DNA of 64,000 nucleotides from Haloflavibacter putidus (GTDB taxonomy: Bacteria > Bacteroidota > Bacteroidia > Flavobacteriales > Flavobacteriaceae). The notes under the pieces were generated by a model. That model did no database searches. It saw only the letters and a program-made list of their open reading frames with translations, and was not told the origin of the DNA. The position numbers and the translations under genes are program-made. Below, piece by piece: positions 23,372 through 31,887 of the stretch (within the stretch, counting starts at the first letter, position 1; every line of letters begins with the position of its first letter). Location of the stretch: positions 1 through 64,000 of the forward strand of contig NZ_VIAR01000008.1 of the NCBI RefSeq assembly GCF_006546625.1, written 5' to 3'.

Positions 23372-25774
23372 ATGAAAAATGTATTATTTATTGCCACCTT
23401 TTTATTGAGTGGTATTTTTAGTTTTGCGCAAAACACTTTTACCCTTTCGGGGAAGGTCACCAGCGGGCAAGAAACTTTGACGGGAGTTAGTGTTCATATA
23501 GAAAATTTGGGCAAGGGAACGCTCACCAATATGCAAGGCGAGTACCAATTAGAACTCACAGAAGGTAAACACAACCTGTTATTTACTTACGGAAACACCA
23601 AAAAAGTGCCGGTAGAAATCTCTAAAGATACCGTACTCAACGTAGATATGGCCAAGGTTATAGAAAATCTAGAAGAAGTATTTTTATCTTCCATCCGGGT
23701 AGACGCAGATTCTCCCATCACGCACAGCAATTTGACCAAAGAAGAAATAGAAGGCCGCAATTTGGGGCAGGATATCCCAACTTTAATGAATTATTTGCCT
23801 TCTGTAGTAACTACTTCAGATGCCGGAGCAGGAATTGGATATAGCGGAATGCGTGTCCGCGGAAGCGATGGTACCAGAATAAATGTTACTATAAACGGCG
23901 TTCCCTATAACGATGCCGAAAGTCAAGGTGCTTTTTGGGTAAATCTGGGTGATATTGCTTCTTCTGTAGAAAATTTGCAATTGCAACGCGGTGTAGGAAC
24001 TTCTACCAACGGAGCGGGCGCTTTTGGTGCAAGTCTAAACATATTAACAGACAAGTATAATAAAGAGGCTTACGCCGAAGTTGCTAATAGCTTTGGTTCG
24101 TACAACACGCATAAGCATACGGCAAAATTTAGTACTGGTTTGTTTAACCAGCATTGGGAATTTTCCGGAAGAGCTTCTTTAATAGAAAGTGATGGTTATG
24201 TAGATCGCGCTGCAACAGAGCTTAAATCGTATTATTTGCACGGCGCTTATGTAAAAGATAACACCTTGATAAAAGCGGTAATGTTTGGCGGCACAGAGCA
24301 AACTTATATGGCTTGGGATGGTATTACAAAAAAGCAATTAAAAGAAGACAGAACGTATAACCCTGCCGGGGAATATACCGATGAAGACGGAAATATAAAA
24401 TACTACGAAAACCAAACCGATAATTACCAACAAGATCATTACCAATTATTGTGGGACCAGCGTTATAACAACTATTGGTCTTCTAATGTGGCTTTGCATT
24501 ATACCAGAGGTAAAGGTTATTACGAGCAATACCAGGAAGATGCCGCTTTAAGCGATTACGGAATGCAGCCGTTTATTGCCAATGGCGAAGAAATAACCAC
24601 TTCAGATTTGGTTAACCGAAAATGGTTGGACAATCATTTTTATGGTACCACGTTTAGCTTAAACTATAAAAAAGATAAAGTAGATGCCATTTTAGGCGGC
24701 GGCTGGAATAAGTACGAAGGCGATCACTTTGGCGATGTTATTTATACCAGATTTGCACAAAACAACGATCCGTACGAGCCTTATTACTTTAATAGCGCTA
24801 CCAAAACAGATTTTAATATCTACACTAAATTAACCTATGCCTTGAGTGATAATTTGGCCGCTTATGGCGATTTGCAATTGCGCAATATCAAGTATGATGC
24901 TGCCGGACCATTAGAAGAAGGTATTCCTTTTCCTATAGACGATTCGTTTAGTTTTTTTAATCCAAAATTTGGGTTGACATACGAGTTGAATAAACAAAAC
25001 CAATTGTACGCTTCTTTGGCGGTGGCACACAGAGAACCTTCGCGCGCAGATTATGAAAATGCGCTATTCAGTAACAACGAAAACTTAAAAGAAGAAAAGT
25101 TAACAGATTATGAGTTGGGTTACCGCTTAAATTCCGAAAACATACAACTAAATGCCAATTTGTATTATATGGATTATAAAGACCAATTGGTTTTAACCGG
25201 AGAAATTGATGCAGAAGGAGCCCAAGTAAGAGAAAACAGTGGCGATTCTTACAGATTAGGTTTAGAGCTGGATGCCACCATAAAAGTAACCGATAAGCTT
25301 TTTGTGAAACCCAATGTGGCTTTAAGCCGAAATAAAAACAAAGATTTTACCGCTCGCTATAATGGCGAACAAAAGAACTTTGGGGATACAGAAATTTCTT
25401 ACTCGCCATCTGTTGTAGCCGGAAATATTATTAGCTATTTGCCGATAAAAAATTTAGAACTTAGCTTGCTTAGCAAATATGTAGGAGAGCAATATATGAG
25501 CAATATAGAAGCCGAAGGCTCTAAACTGGAAAGCTATTTTACTACAGATTTAAATTTGCAATACCGCTGGAAAACAGCGCCTTGGTTTAAAGAAATAGTT
25601 TTTACCGGCTTAATAAATAATATTTTTGATGAAGAATATATATCAAATGGTTATTTTTACACCTATGAAATAGAAAACCCAAATTTGCCTTCCGGTTTAG
25701 AGACCGTTGGCGGCGCAGGTTACTATCCGCAGGCTACAATAAATTTTTTAGCCGGCGTTACCCTGAAATTTTAA
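23372..25774 (+). CDS. TPP-riboswitch-controlled TonB-dependent receptor (thiamin uptake)
   Basis: Outer-membrane receptor of 800 residues. The ATG at 23372 (MKNVLFIATF) gives a standard signal peptide ending FSFAQ; a GTG at 23354 would add six residues. A carboxypeptidase-like domain (about 22-100) is followed by plug (GMRVRGSDGTRINVTINGVP) and barrel, ending in TLKF. The TPP riboswitch directly upstream implies thiamin or a precursor as ligand, as proposed for riboswitch-linked TonB receptors of Bacteroidota. No other thiamin gene follows it. Confidence 0.9.
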   Translation: MKNVLFIATFLLSGIFSFAQNTFTLSGKVTSGQETLTGVSVHIENLGKGTLTNMQGEYQLELTEGKHNLLFTYGNTKKVPVEISKDTVLNVDMAKVIENLEEVFLSSIRVDADSPITHSNLTKEEIEGRNLGQDIPTLMNYLPSVVTTSDAGAGIGYSGMRVRGSDGTRINVTINGVPYNDAESQGAFWVNLGDIASSVENLQLQRGVGTSTNGAGAFGASLNILTDKYNKEAYAEVANSFGSYNTHKHTAKFSTGLFNQHWEFSGRASLIESDGYVDRAATELKSYYLHGAYVKDNTLIKAVMFGGTEQTYMAWDGITKKQLKEDRTYNPAGEYTDEDGNIKYYENQTDNYQQDHYQLLWDQRYNNYWSSNVALHYTRGKGYYEQYQEDAALSDYGMQPFIANGEEITTSDLVNRKWLDNHFYGTTFSLNYKKDKVDAILGGGWNKYEGDHFGDVIYTRFAQNNDPYEPYYFNSATKTDFNIYTKLTYALSDNLAAYGDLQLRNIKYDAAGPLEEGIPFPIDDSFSFFNPKFGLTYELNKQNQLYASLAVAHREPSRADYENALFSNNENLKEEKLTDYELGYRLNSENIQLNANLYYMDYKDQLVLTGEIDAEGAQVRENSGDSYRLGLELDATIKVTDKLFVKPNVALSRNKNKDFTARYNGEQKNFGDTEISYSPSVVAGNIISYLPIKNLELSLLSKYVGEQYMSNIEAEGSKLESYFTTDLNLQYRWKTAPWFKEIVFTGLINNIFDEEYISNGYFYTYEIENPNLPSGLETVGGAGYYPQATINFLAGVTLKF

Positions 25775-25791
25775 GTGTTTAAATGTAAGAT

Positions 25792-25819
25792 AGCCCCGAT
25801 TGTTCGGGGCTGTTTTTTT
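25792..25819 (+). terminator. Intrinsic terminator
   Basis: AGCCCCGA (25792-25799) pairs with TCGGGGCT (25804-25811) and is followed by G and seven Ts. It also touches the 3' end of the convergent lipoprotein gene. Confidence 0.85.
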
Positions 25820-26252
25820 AATTGGTAATTACTAATGTTCCTTGACCGGTTTTTTGTACGCGATAAGCATAAAGCGTGTAGCGTAAATCTTCGCCTTCTT
25901 CAAAAGTTCCGGTAAATAAATTATAGGTGTTGCCTTCGCAATCGCAAATAAGTTTTATGCCTTCTCGTTGCATAGCAGGACAATTATTATCGCGCGGATG
26001 GTTAGGATCTGCACCATCGTAAGCTACATAAGCATCGCCGCCGGTATTCATAACATAAATACCACCATTGCCGTAATTAGCAATATACACGGGGCTTGAT
26101 ACAAAGTTTAAGCTATTATACTGCGGCAAACTTAAGTCTAACTGTAAGTTTACATTTACATCGAGTAGGTTAGGATTACTAATGCGGTTATCGTCACTGC
26201 TGCATCCGTAAAGTAAAAGTAAACAAACTGCAAAAGAAAAAAATACTTTCAT
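25818..26252 (-). CDS. Lipoprotein with degenerate Rieske-like fold
   Basis: A 144-residue lipoprotein; lipobox LLYGC gives Cys17. The segment LICDCEGNTYNLFTG lines up with the second Rieske motif CPCHGSxFDLxTG, but the metal His is replaced by Glu. The first CxH motif is reduced to a lone Cys in NNCPAM. It therefore looks like a Rieske scaffold that can no longer hold a 2Fe-2S cluster in the normal way. Similar lipoproteins appear widespread in flavobacteria (from memory). It is next to greA, divergently transcribed. Role unknown. Confidence 0.6.
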   Translation of the reverse strand: MKVFFSFAVCLLLLYGCSSDDNRISNPNLLDVNVNLQLDLSLPQYNSLNFVSSPVYIANYGNGGIYVMNTGGDAYVAYDGADPNHPRDNNCPAMQREGIKLICDCEGNTYNLFTGTFEEGEDLRYTLYAYRVQKTGQGTLVITN

Positions 26253-26286
26253 AAAAAATTAAAATTTGGTTTGCAAGATAACATGA

Positions 26287-26317
26287 TTGTCAAGCTTGGT
26301 AAAATTTATTATCTTTG
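26287..26317 (+). promoter_or_regulatory. greA promoter
   Basis: TTG at 26287-26289 and TATCTTTG at 26310-26317 are separated by 20 nt. This fits the Bacteroidetes promoter consensus, 57 nt before the greA start. Confidence 0.65.
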
Positions 26318-26373
26318 TTTAAAGCCGAATCCCACTTGTTGGGATTCTTTTTGTATATATAAACGACAATGTT

Positions 26374-26850
26374 ATGAGTAAAGTATCTTATTATACCGCA
26401 GAAGGTTTGAAAAAACTAAAAAGCGAGTTGTCTCAATTAAAAGACGTAGAACGGCCAAAAGCTTCACAAGCCATTGCCGACGCTAGAGATAAGGGAGATT
26501 TAAGTGAGAATGCCGAGTATGATGCGGCGAAAGAAGCCCAAGGTTTGTTAGAGTTAAAAATATCTAAGTTAGAAGAAGTAGTAGCCAACGCCAGAGTAAT
26601 AGACGAATCGCAATTAGATACTTCTAAAGTGTTAATTCATAGTACGGTAAAAATAAAAAATCTCGCTAACAAAATGGAAGTTACCTATAAATTGGTAGCG
26701 CAAAGCGAAGCTAACTTAAAAGCAGGAAAAATATCTGTAGATTCTCCTATAGGAAAAGGACTTTTAGGAAAAAAAGTGGGCGAACAAGCCGAAATTCAAG
26801 TGCCAAACGGCACGATGACGTTTGAAGTTTTAGATATAAGTCGCGATTAA
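26374..26850 (+). CDS. greA: Transcription elongation factor GreA
   Basis: Rescues backtracked RNA polymerase by stimulating transcript cleavage. The 158 residues form an N-terminal coiled coil (about 1-75) whose tip carries the acidic pair in DLSENAEYDAAKEAQG, and a C-terminal FKBP-like domain with SPIGKGLLGKKVGEQAEI. Length and motifs are typical. Own promoter upstream and terminator downstream. Confidence 0.96.
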   Translation: MSKVSYYTAEGLKKLKSELSQLKDVERPKASQAIADARDKGDLSENAEYDAAKEAQGLLELKISKLEEVVANARVIDESQLDTSKVLIHSTVKIKNLANKMEVTYKLVAQSEANLKAGKISVDSPIGKGLLGKKVGEQAEIQVPNGTMTFEVLDISRD

Positions 26851-26908
26851 AGTAGAAATTTAATTACTAAAATAAATTAAGTCTCTACTTATGAGGCTTT
26901 TTTTTATT

Positions 26909-26950
26909 AAGAGAGGCTGTTGCAATATTTTGCGACAGCCTCTCTTTTTA
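26909..26950 (+). terminator. Strong hairpin terminator between converging genes
   Basis: GAGAGGCTGTTGCAA (26911-26925) pairs with TTGCGACAGCCTCTC (26930-26944) with one G-T pair, followed by a T-run. A weaker GAGGC/T8 structure precedes it. Confidence 0.85.
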
Positions 26951-26966
26951 AGTAGGTAATTTAAGT

Positions 26967-29900
26967 TTAGCGCTTTAGGGTTATGTGCGAAGTATAGGTT
27001 TCTTTATTGCCTTCGTAAATAAACTCTACCCTAAACCAATAATCGTTAGAAGGTAAGTTTTTACTATTTAAGGTGCCGTCCCAACCTCTGGAATTTGGTT
27101 TAAGACCGGTTATTAATTTTCCGTAGCGGTCAAAAATATAGATTTTAGCATTTGGATGCTCTTTTAAATCTGTAATATTCCAGGTGTCGTTAATACCGTC
27201 GTGGTTTGGCGTAAAATACTTCGGGTGTTTTATAACCGTTACTTTAGTAGTTGTTACGCCACAAGAACCGGTTATTCCGCGCACTTTTACGGTATGTACA
27301 CCAGCCGGTACGTTGTAAAAATTATTTTCGTATTGCCAAGGACCGTCGTTCAACTGGTATTTGTAATTACCGTAACCTTTGGTAACATTTACCGTAATTT
27401 CGGCAATATCTTCAAAAGGTTGGGTTACTTCTGCATCTACAAGAGCTTGCGAAGATTCAAAAACCCTAATTTCTTCTGACGCATAATTACAATGGTTAGC
27501 GTTTTCTGCGCTTAGCATTTCGGTTTCTACCGTGTAAACACCGGGCTGCTCGGTTTGTAATTCCGGTCCGCTATGTACCAACTCACCATCGTAATACCAA
27601 TTTATAACATAAGCATTTGGGTCTACGCCCGAAACTAAAACCGCTGGTGCAATAACTTCTCCGGTTCTTACATCTCTACAAAGTGTTGTATTGTTTATGT
27701 TTAATTGCGGACGCTCATAAATATGTAAGCTAAATTGCTGTTTTACCCTGCAAGCCATTTCGGTATCGTCTTGCGCTACTACAAAAAGTGAATAGTCACC
27801 AGCCTGCGAAATGTTTAAATTGGTAAGAGGTTCTTGCTCATTAGCGTCCCAATAATAATAAAGTGGGTAACCTTGCGTGTTTTCTTCGGGTAAAGTATAA
27901 TTGCCGCAGCTTTCTATGCTTTCAAAACTGCTCAAATCTGGCAAACCGTTAATGTTTACCGTAAAACTACGCTCGTTTTCGCATACAAAACGCGTTCCTA
28001 CAATAGAGTACACAAAGATTTCTTGGGTGCTTGTTATTACATCACCCGCAAAAAGTTGTATTCCTTGTCCGCCACTTTCCGTAAAGTAATTACCTTTTTC
28101 CAATTCTGGTAAAGTATATTCTACGCAAGCATCTATATCTTCAAAATCCGGTAGTAAAACTCCGTCAAAATAAACGGTAAATGAATCTTCTTTTACACAC
28201 GAGCTGAGGTCTTCGTATTGGGCGTAAATATAAATGGTTTGCGTGCTGGAAATTAAATCTCCGGCATATAACTCTGTGCCTTCTGCGTGCGGCTGGGTAA
28301 AATACCTGCCGTATTGCAATTGGGGCAATTCGTAAGGTTCGCACACATGCATATCTATAAAGTTTTCTACGTGTGGCAAGGGTCTTATTTCTACTTCAAA
28401 AGAAGATTGATTACTACATGCGTTTGCAAAATTATAAATGTAAATAGTTTGCGATTGTTCTATTATATCTCCTGCTTGCAATTGTGTGCCGTTAGCGTTT
28501 TCTTCCGTAAAGTAATTACCATTATTTAAGGGTGGTAAAGTATAGGTTTCTGTTTCGCAGAGTAACACATTTTCCAGCTCGTCTACTTCAGGCAAGGGTG
28601 TAATAGTTACCGTAAAAGATTTGTCTAGTGTGCAATTAGGTTGCGTGGTGGTTTCGGCATAAAAATATACGGTTTGCGAAGTGGTTAAAATTTCTTGCGG
28701 TTCAAAAAGCTCGCCTTGACCGTTTGGCTGCGTATAAAATCCGCCAATTTCTACAGTCGGTAAAGTAAAGTCGCCACAAGCCGTTACGTCTTGATAATCT
28801 GGAATAATTATTATATCAAAAGCATGCTCGTTTACGCAAAGGCTGTCGTCGTTGAAAATATAAACGGTTGTGGAAGAAGTAATTTCGTCTCCGGCAGCTA
28901 AAGCTTGGCCGCTGGCAAAAGAATCTGAAAAATACTGTCCGTTTTCCAAAGTTGGTAATGTATAACTCTGGCAGGTAACCACATCTTCCGGTTGATCTAC
29001 TTCCGGTAATGGCAAAATATTTATAGGAAATTCTTCGTCTTTACAAACTTGGCCGTCTATTTCTGCATAATAATGCAAAATGGTATTTTCATAAAAAGCA
29101 GTGCCGGGTAAAATCTCTTCTCCGTTACCATTTGGTCCGCCCGGAGCGGTATAAAATGCGCCAGCCGGTGGACTCGGAACATTAAAACCACCGCAATGGT
29201 TTTCTTTAATATTAAAATCTTCTATTAAAATAACCGAAAAACTAGATTGGTTGCTACAACCGGTTTCTTCTGAAATGCTGTAAATATAATAAGTGCCCGA
29301 TTCGTCTATAATATCGCCGGGGAAATAAGCATCTCCCTCTCCGTTAGATTCTGAAAAGTAAGAGCCGTTATTTATTTCCGGAAGAATATACGCACTACAT
29401 TCTATAACATCCGGAAGGGTGTCTACCAAAGGCGACGGATTTTTATTTATATCGAAACTTTCTATCGCAAAACAAGCCGCATTGGAAGTATTGTCTACGC
29501 GTACCCAAATTGTTTGGCTATTTATATTTTCTGGCGGATTGTAATTTTGAGGTGTTTCTATGGCATTTTCCTGGTTTAATGCATCGTTTTCTGCTTCATA
29601 AAAACTGAAATTATAGCTGTTTTCATTACTCAGCAATTGACTTATTACTTGGGTAAGGTTTACCGAAGTAGGTTCTTCCGGAAAGGTACAGAAATCTATA
29701 TTAGAAGGTGCTGTCACACTTATACCTTCGCTTACCAAAAGTTGAAAGCTGCGTGTAGTGGTACAACTGCTTTCGTTTTGACTGTTATTTATCTGAATAA
29801 AAACTTCTTGGTTTCCTGCACTTTCATAATTCTCTAATTGGCTCTGCGGAATTACGGTCCCGGCCTGTAAATCTTCTAAAGACGCATAATAATGTAGCTG

Positions 29901-31049
29901 ATACATTTCTGGGTCCAAACCTAATTGTTCTGCATTATTGGCGGTAAGATTGTAGTAATAAGTCTCTGCGCCACTGTTACAAACGCTAAGGTTTTGGGCT
30001 TCGCCAATGTTTAACGGACTAATTATAATTTCGTCTGTAAAAGAGCAATTAGTAGAATTTTGAGAAATTTGTACTGAATATTCTCCCGGATTATCTGCAA
30101 AAATTTGATTGTTATTCTCGCCATTTATTTCTTGACCGTTATAAAACCAAGTATGTTCGTAAACTTGGGGATTTAAACCGGTTTCTATCAATATAGAACC
30201 GCCATCGCAAATACTGGCATCTGGTCCTAAATCTAAACCGGTATCAAAACTGCCACCGGATAAAAAGATAGCCGAATCAAAATTAGCATCTGTTGCATCT
30301 GCAATTACCAGCCGTATTTTATAAGGCTTCCCAGATTCTACTGTGGCTGCAGCCGTCATAACCTTTGTATAACCACGCATATTTAATACCGAATTATCTT
30401 CGAAAGGTTGGTAGCTGTCAAACAATTCTGCATTATCAGAACCACAAGTAGAATTATAGGTTTGGTCTTTTATTTCCTTTACGGAAATTGGGGTGTTGGT
30501 TCCCGGTAGCACGGCAAGGTTGGTAGTTTCGCCGGTGGTTAAATCTGTTAGAAGAAAGGCAAAAACATCGCTAGAGACACATTGCCACTCGCCGTACTCG
30601 TTGGAAGCAAAAATAAAATCGAAATTTAAATTGCCGGAAAGCGGTGTAAACTCAAATTCTAAAAATGCAATATCAAGTAGGTCTGTGGGTTGGTCTGCTT
30701 GTGCATTAATACTTTCTAAATAAGGGTCTGTGTTGGTATTTAAATGATCGCTTAAATGGTTTCCGGTATAATTTCCGGCACTGTGTAAAGCGTCTCCTGT
30801 TCTAATCAACACACCATTTTCTAACGGAAAAGCGCCGTTGTTGTTGGTAAAATGCGCTACCGAATTTCCGGTAGATATGGCCGAATTAGAAATCTCGGCG
30901 CAGGCATTATTCAATAAGCTGTAAACTAATTCTTCTGATTGATTGGCGGTCTGGCTTACGCTTACTTGTTGCGCAAAGCCAGAAACACCAATAAATAAAA
31001 AAATGAGAAAACACTTAAAACTCATTTGCTTCGTAAAAAATCTCGACAT
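26967..31049 (-). CDS. Large T9SS type B surface protein with choice-of-anchor L domain and ~75-residue repeats
   Basis: A 1360-residue secreted protein. ATG 31049 is used; a TTG lies one codon earlier, and ATG 31025 would give a cleaner signal peptide (MSFKCFLIF). Order: signal peptide; choice-of-anchor L domain (about 40-270); PKD/Ig-like parts; seven divergent repeats (about 595-1110) with the pattern C..YTLP.L.NG.YFTE...G..L.AGD.I..SQTIYIY....C....SF.V; further Ig-like parts; and a gliding-motility-associated C-terminal domain (FTPNHDGINDTWNI, YIFDRYGKLI, GWDGTLN). It is probably exported and attached to the surface; adhesion is likely but unproven. Confidence 0.88.
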   Translation of the reverse strand: MSRFFTKQMSFKCFLIFLFIGVSGFAQQVSVSQTANQSEELVYSLLNNACAEISNSAISTGNSVAHFTNNNGAFPLENGVLIRTGDALHSAGNYTGNHLSDHLNTNTDPYLESINAQADQPTDLLDIAFLEFEFTPLSGNLNFDFIFASNEYGEWQCVSSDVFAFLLTDLTTGETTNLAVLPGTNTPISVKEIKDQTYNSTCGSDNAELFDSYQPFEDNSVLNMRGYTKVMTAAATVESGKPYKIRLVIADATDANFDSAIFLSGGSFDTGLDLGPDASICDGGSILIETGLNPQVYEHTWFYNGQEINGENNNQIFADNPGEYSVQISQNSTNCSFTDEIIISPLNIGEAQNLSVCNSGAETYYYNLTANNAEQLGLDPEMYQLHYYASLEDLQAGTVIPQSQLENYESAGNQEVFIQINNSQNESSCTTTRSFQLLVSEGISVTAPSNIDFCTFPEEPTSVNLTQVISQLLSNENSYNFSFYEAENDALNQENAIETPQNYNPPENINSQTIWVRVDNTSNAACFAIESFDINKNPSPLVDTLPDVIECSAYILPEINNGSYFSESNGEGDAYFPGDIIDESGTYYIYSISEETGCSNQSSFSVILIEDFNIKENHCGGFNVPSPPAGAFYTAPGGPNGNGEEILPGTAFYENTILHYYAEIDGQVCKDEEFPINILPLPEVDQPEDVVTCQSYTLPTLENGQYFSDSFASGQALAAGDEITSSTTVYIFNDDSLCVNEHAFDIIIIPDYQDVTACGDFTLPTVEIGGFYTQPNGQGELFEPQEILTTSQTVYFYAETTTQPNCTLDKSFTVTITPLPEVDELENVLLCETETYTLPPLNNGNYFTEENANGTQLQAGDIIEQSQTIYIYNFANACSNQSSFEVEIRPLPHVENFIDMHVCEPYELPQLQYGRYFTQPHAEGTELYAGDLISSTQTIYIYAQYEDLSSCVKEDSFTVYFDGVLLPDFEDIDACVEYTLPELEKGNYFTESGGQGIQLFAGDVITSTQEIFVYSIVGTRFVCENERSFTVNINGLPDLSSFESIESCGNYTLPEENTQGYPLYYYWDANEQEPLTNLNISQAGDYSLFVVAQDDTEMACRVKQQFSLHIYERPQLNINNTTLCRDVRTGEVIAPAVLVSGVDPNAYVINWYYDGELVHSGPELQTEQPGVYTVETEMLSAENANHCNYASEEIRVFESSQALVDAEVTQPFEDIAEITVNVTKGYGNYKYQLNDGPWQYENNFYNVPAGVHTVKVRGITGSCGVTTTKVTVIKHPKYFTPNHDGINDTWNITDLKEHPNAKIYIFDRYGKLITGLKPNSRGWDGTLNSKNLPSNDYWFRVEFIYEGNKETYTSHITLKR

Positions 31050-31052
31050 CAA

Positions 31053-31524
31053 TCTCTGTCCTTTTTAAGTTGTTTTGTTGGGACAAATGTAACACTTTAT
31101 CGATAAAAAAACACTTTTAAACGTTAAAATGTAAAATTTTGTTAAAAATTATGCTAATGAATTTGCCTTACCGAAATCAAGAGCTCCGCAAAAACGGCAT
31201 TATAGAAGCGATACGAGAGAAAGAATATTTTTATGATTATACAAAAAAATATTTTTTTTAACTTCGAAAAGTGTTTTTAAACGTTGAAAATGAACCAAAT
31301 ACTGGTTGTAATTCTTAAATTTTCCTTAATAAAAGTTCTATAATGACCAAAGTAATTATTTGAAAGACGAGAGTTTTGTATAAACAAGCATTTTTAGAAG
31401 TAAATAATTAAAGTTTAAATATTTAGCTTTAACAGCGCAAAAAAAAATCCGTAAAGCAAATACTACCTATATTTTGGAGGTATTGTTATAGTATAAGCTT
31501 TTGCCTAGCTGTAGTAAAAATTGA
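31053..31524. other. 472-bp intergenic region with a direct repeat
   Basis: No gene is seen. The words TTTTAAACGTTAAAATG (around 31115-31131) and TTTTTAAACGTTGAAAATG (around 31273-31291) repeat about 158 bp apart, each around an AAACGTT core. They could be binding sites for a regulator of the large surface-protein gene. That reading is tentative in such AT-rich DNA. Confidence 0.35.
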
Positions 31525-31887
31525 TCAAAATATTAATTGTTCTAATTTTTCTTTGGTAATTGGTTTGGTAAGTATGCCTTTTACGATCTCATAATCTTTG
31601 GCTTTTTTTTGGTCTTGGTAATCTATAGAAGAGGTGGCAATATAGACGTGTGCATTGGGTAAGATGTTTTTATCCTGCATTTCTTTTAAAAGTTCCCAAC
31701 CATTTATTCTAGGCATATTAAGGTCTACCAAAACAATATCGTAGGTAGGTTTATCTTCTGTAAAATGCTGAAGCGCTTCTTGGCCGTCTAACAGGCTTTT
31801 TAGTTTAACGTGCCCATTAAGCATTTTAAACATTTTTTTTATAAGTAATTGGTAAATTTTATCGTCGTCTATAATGCAAACTCTCAT
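31525..31887 (-). CDS. Single-domain response regulator
   Basis: A 120-residue receiver domain without an output domain. Acidic pocket IIDDDK near the N-terminus, phospho-Asp in VLVDLNMPR (about residue 55), Thr/Ser switch in IATSS and conserved Lys in LTKPITKEKL. Its start overlaps the stop of the kinase gene by 4 nt (ATGA type), so it is translationally coupled and should take phosphate from that kinase. It may act through protein contact or as a phosphate sink. Confidence 0.9.
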   Translation of the reverse strand: MRVCIIDDDKIYQLLIKKMFKMLNGHVKLKSLLDGQEALQHFTEDKPTYDIVLVDLNMPRINGWELLKEMQDKNILPNAHVYIATSSIDYQDQKKAKDYEIVKGILTKPITKEKLEQLIF

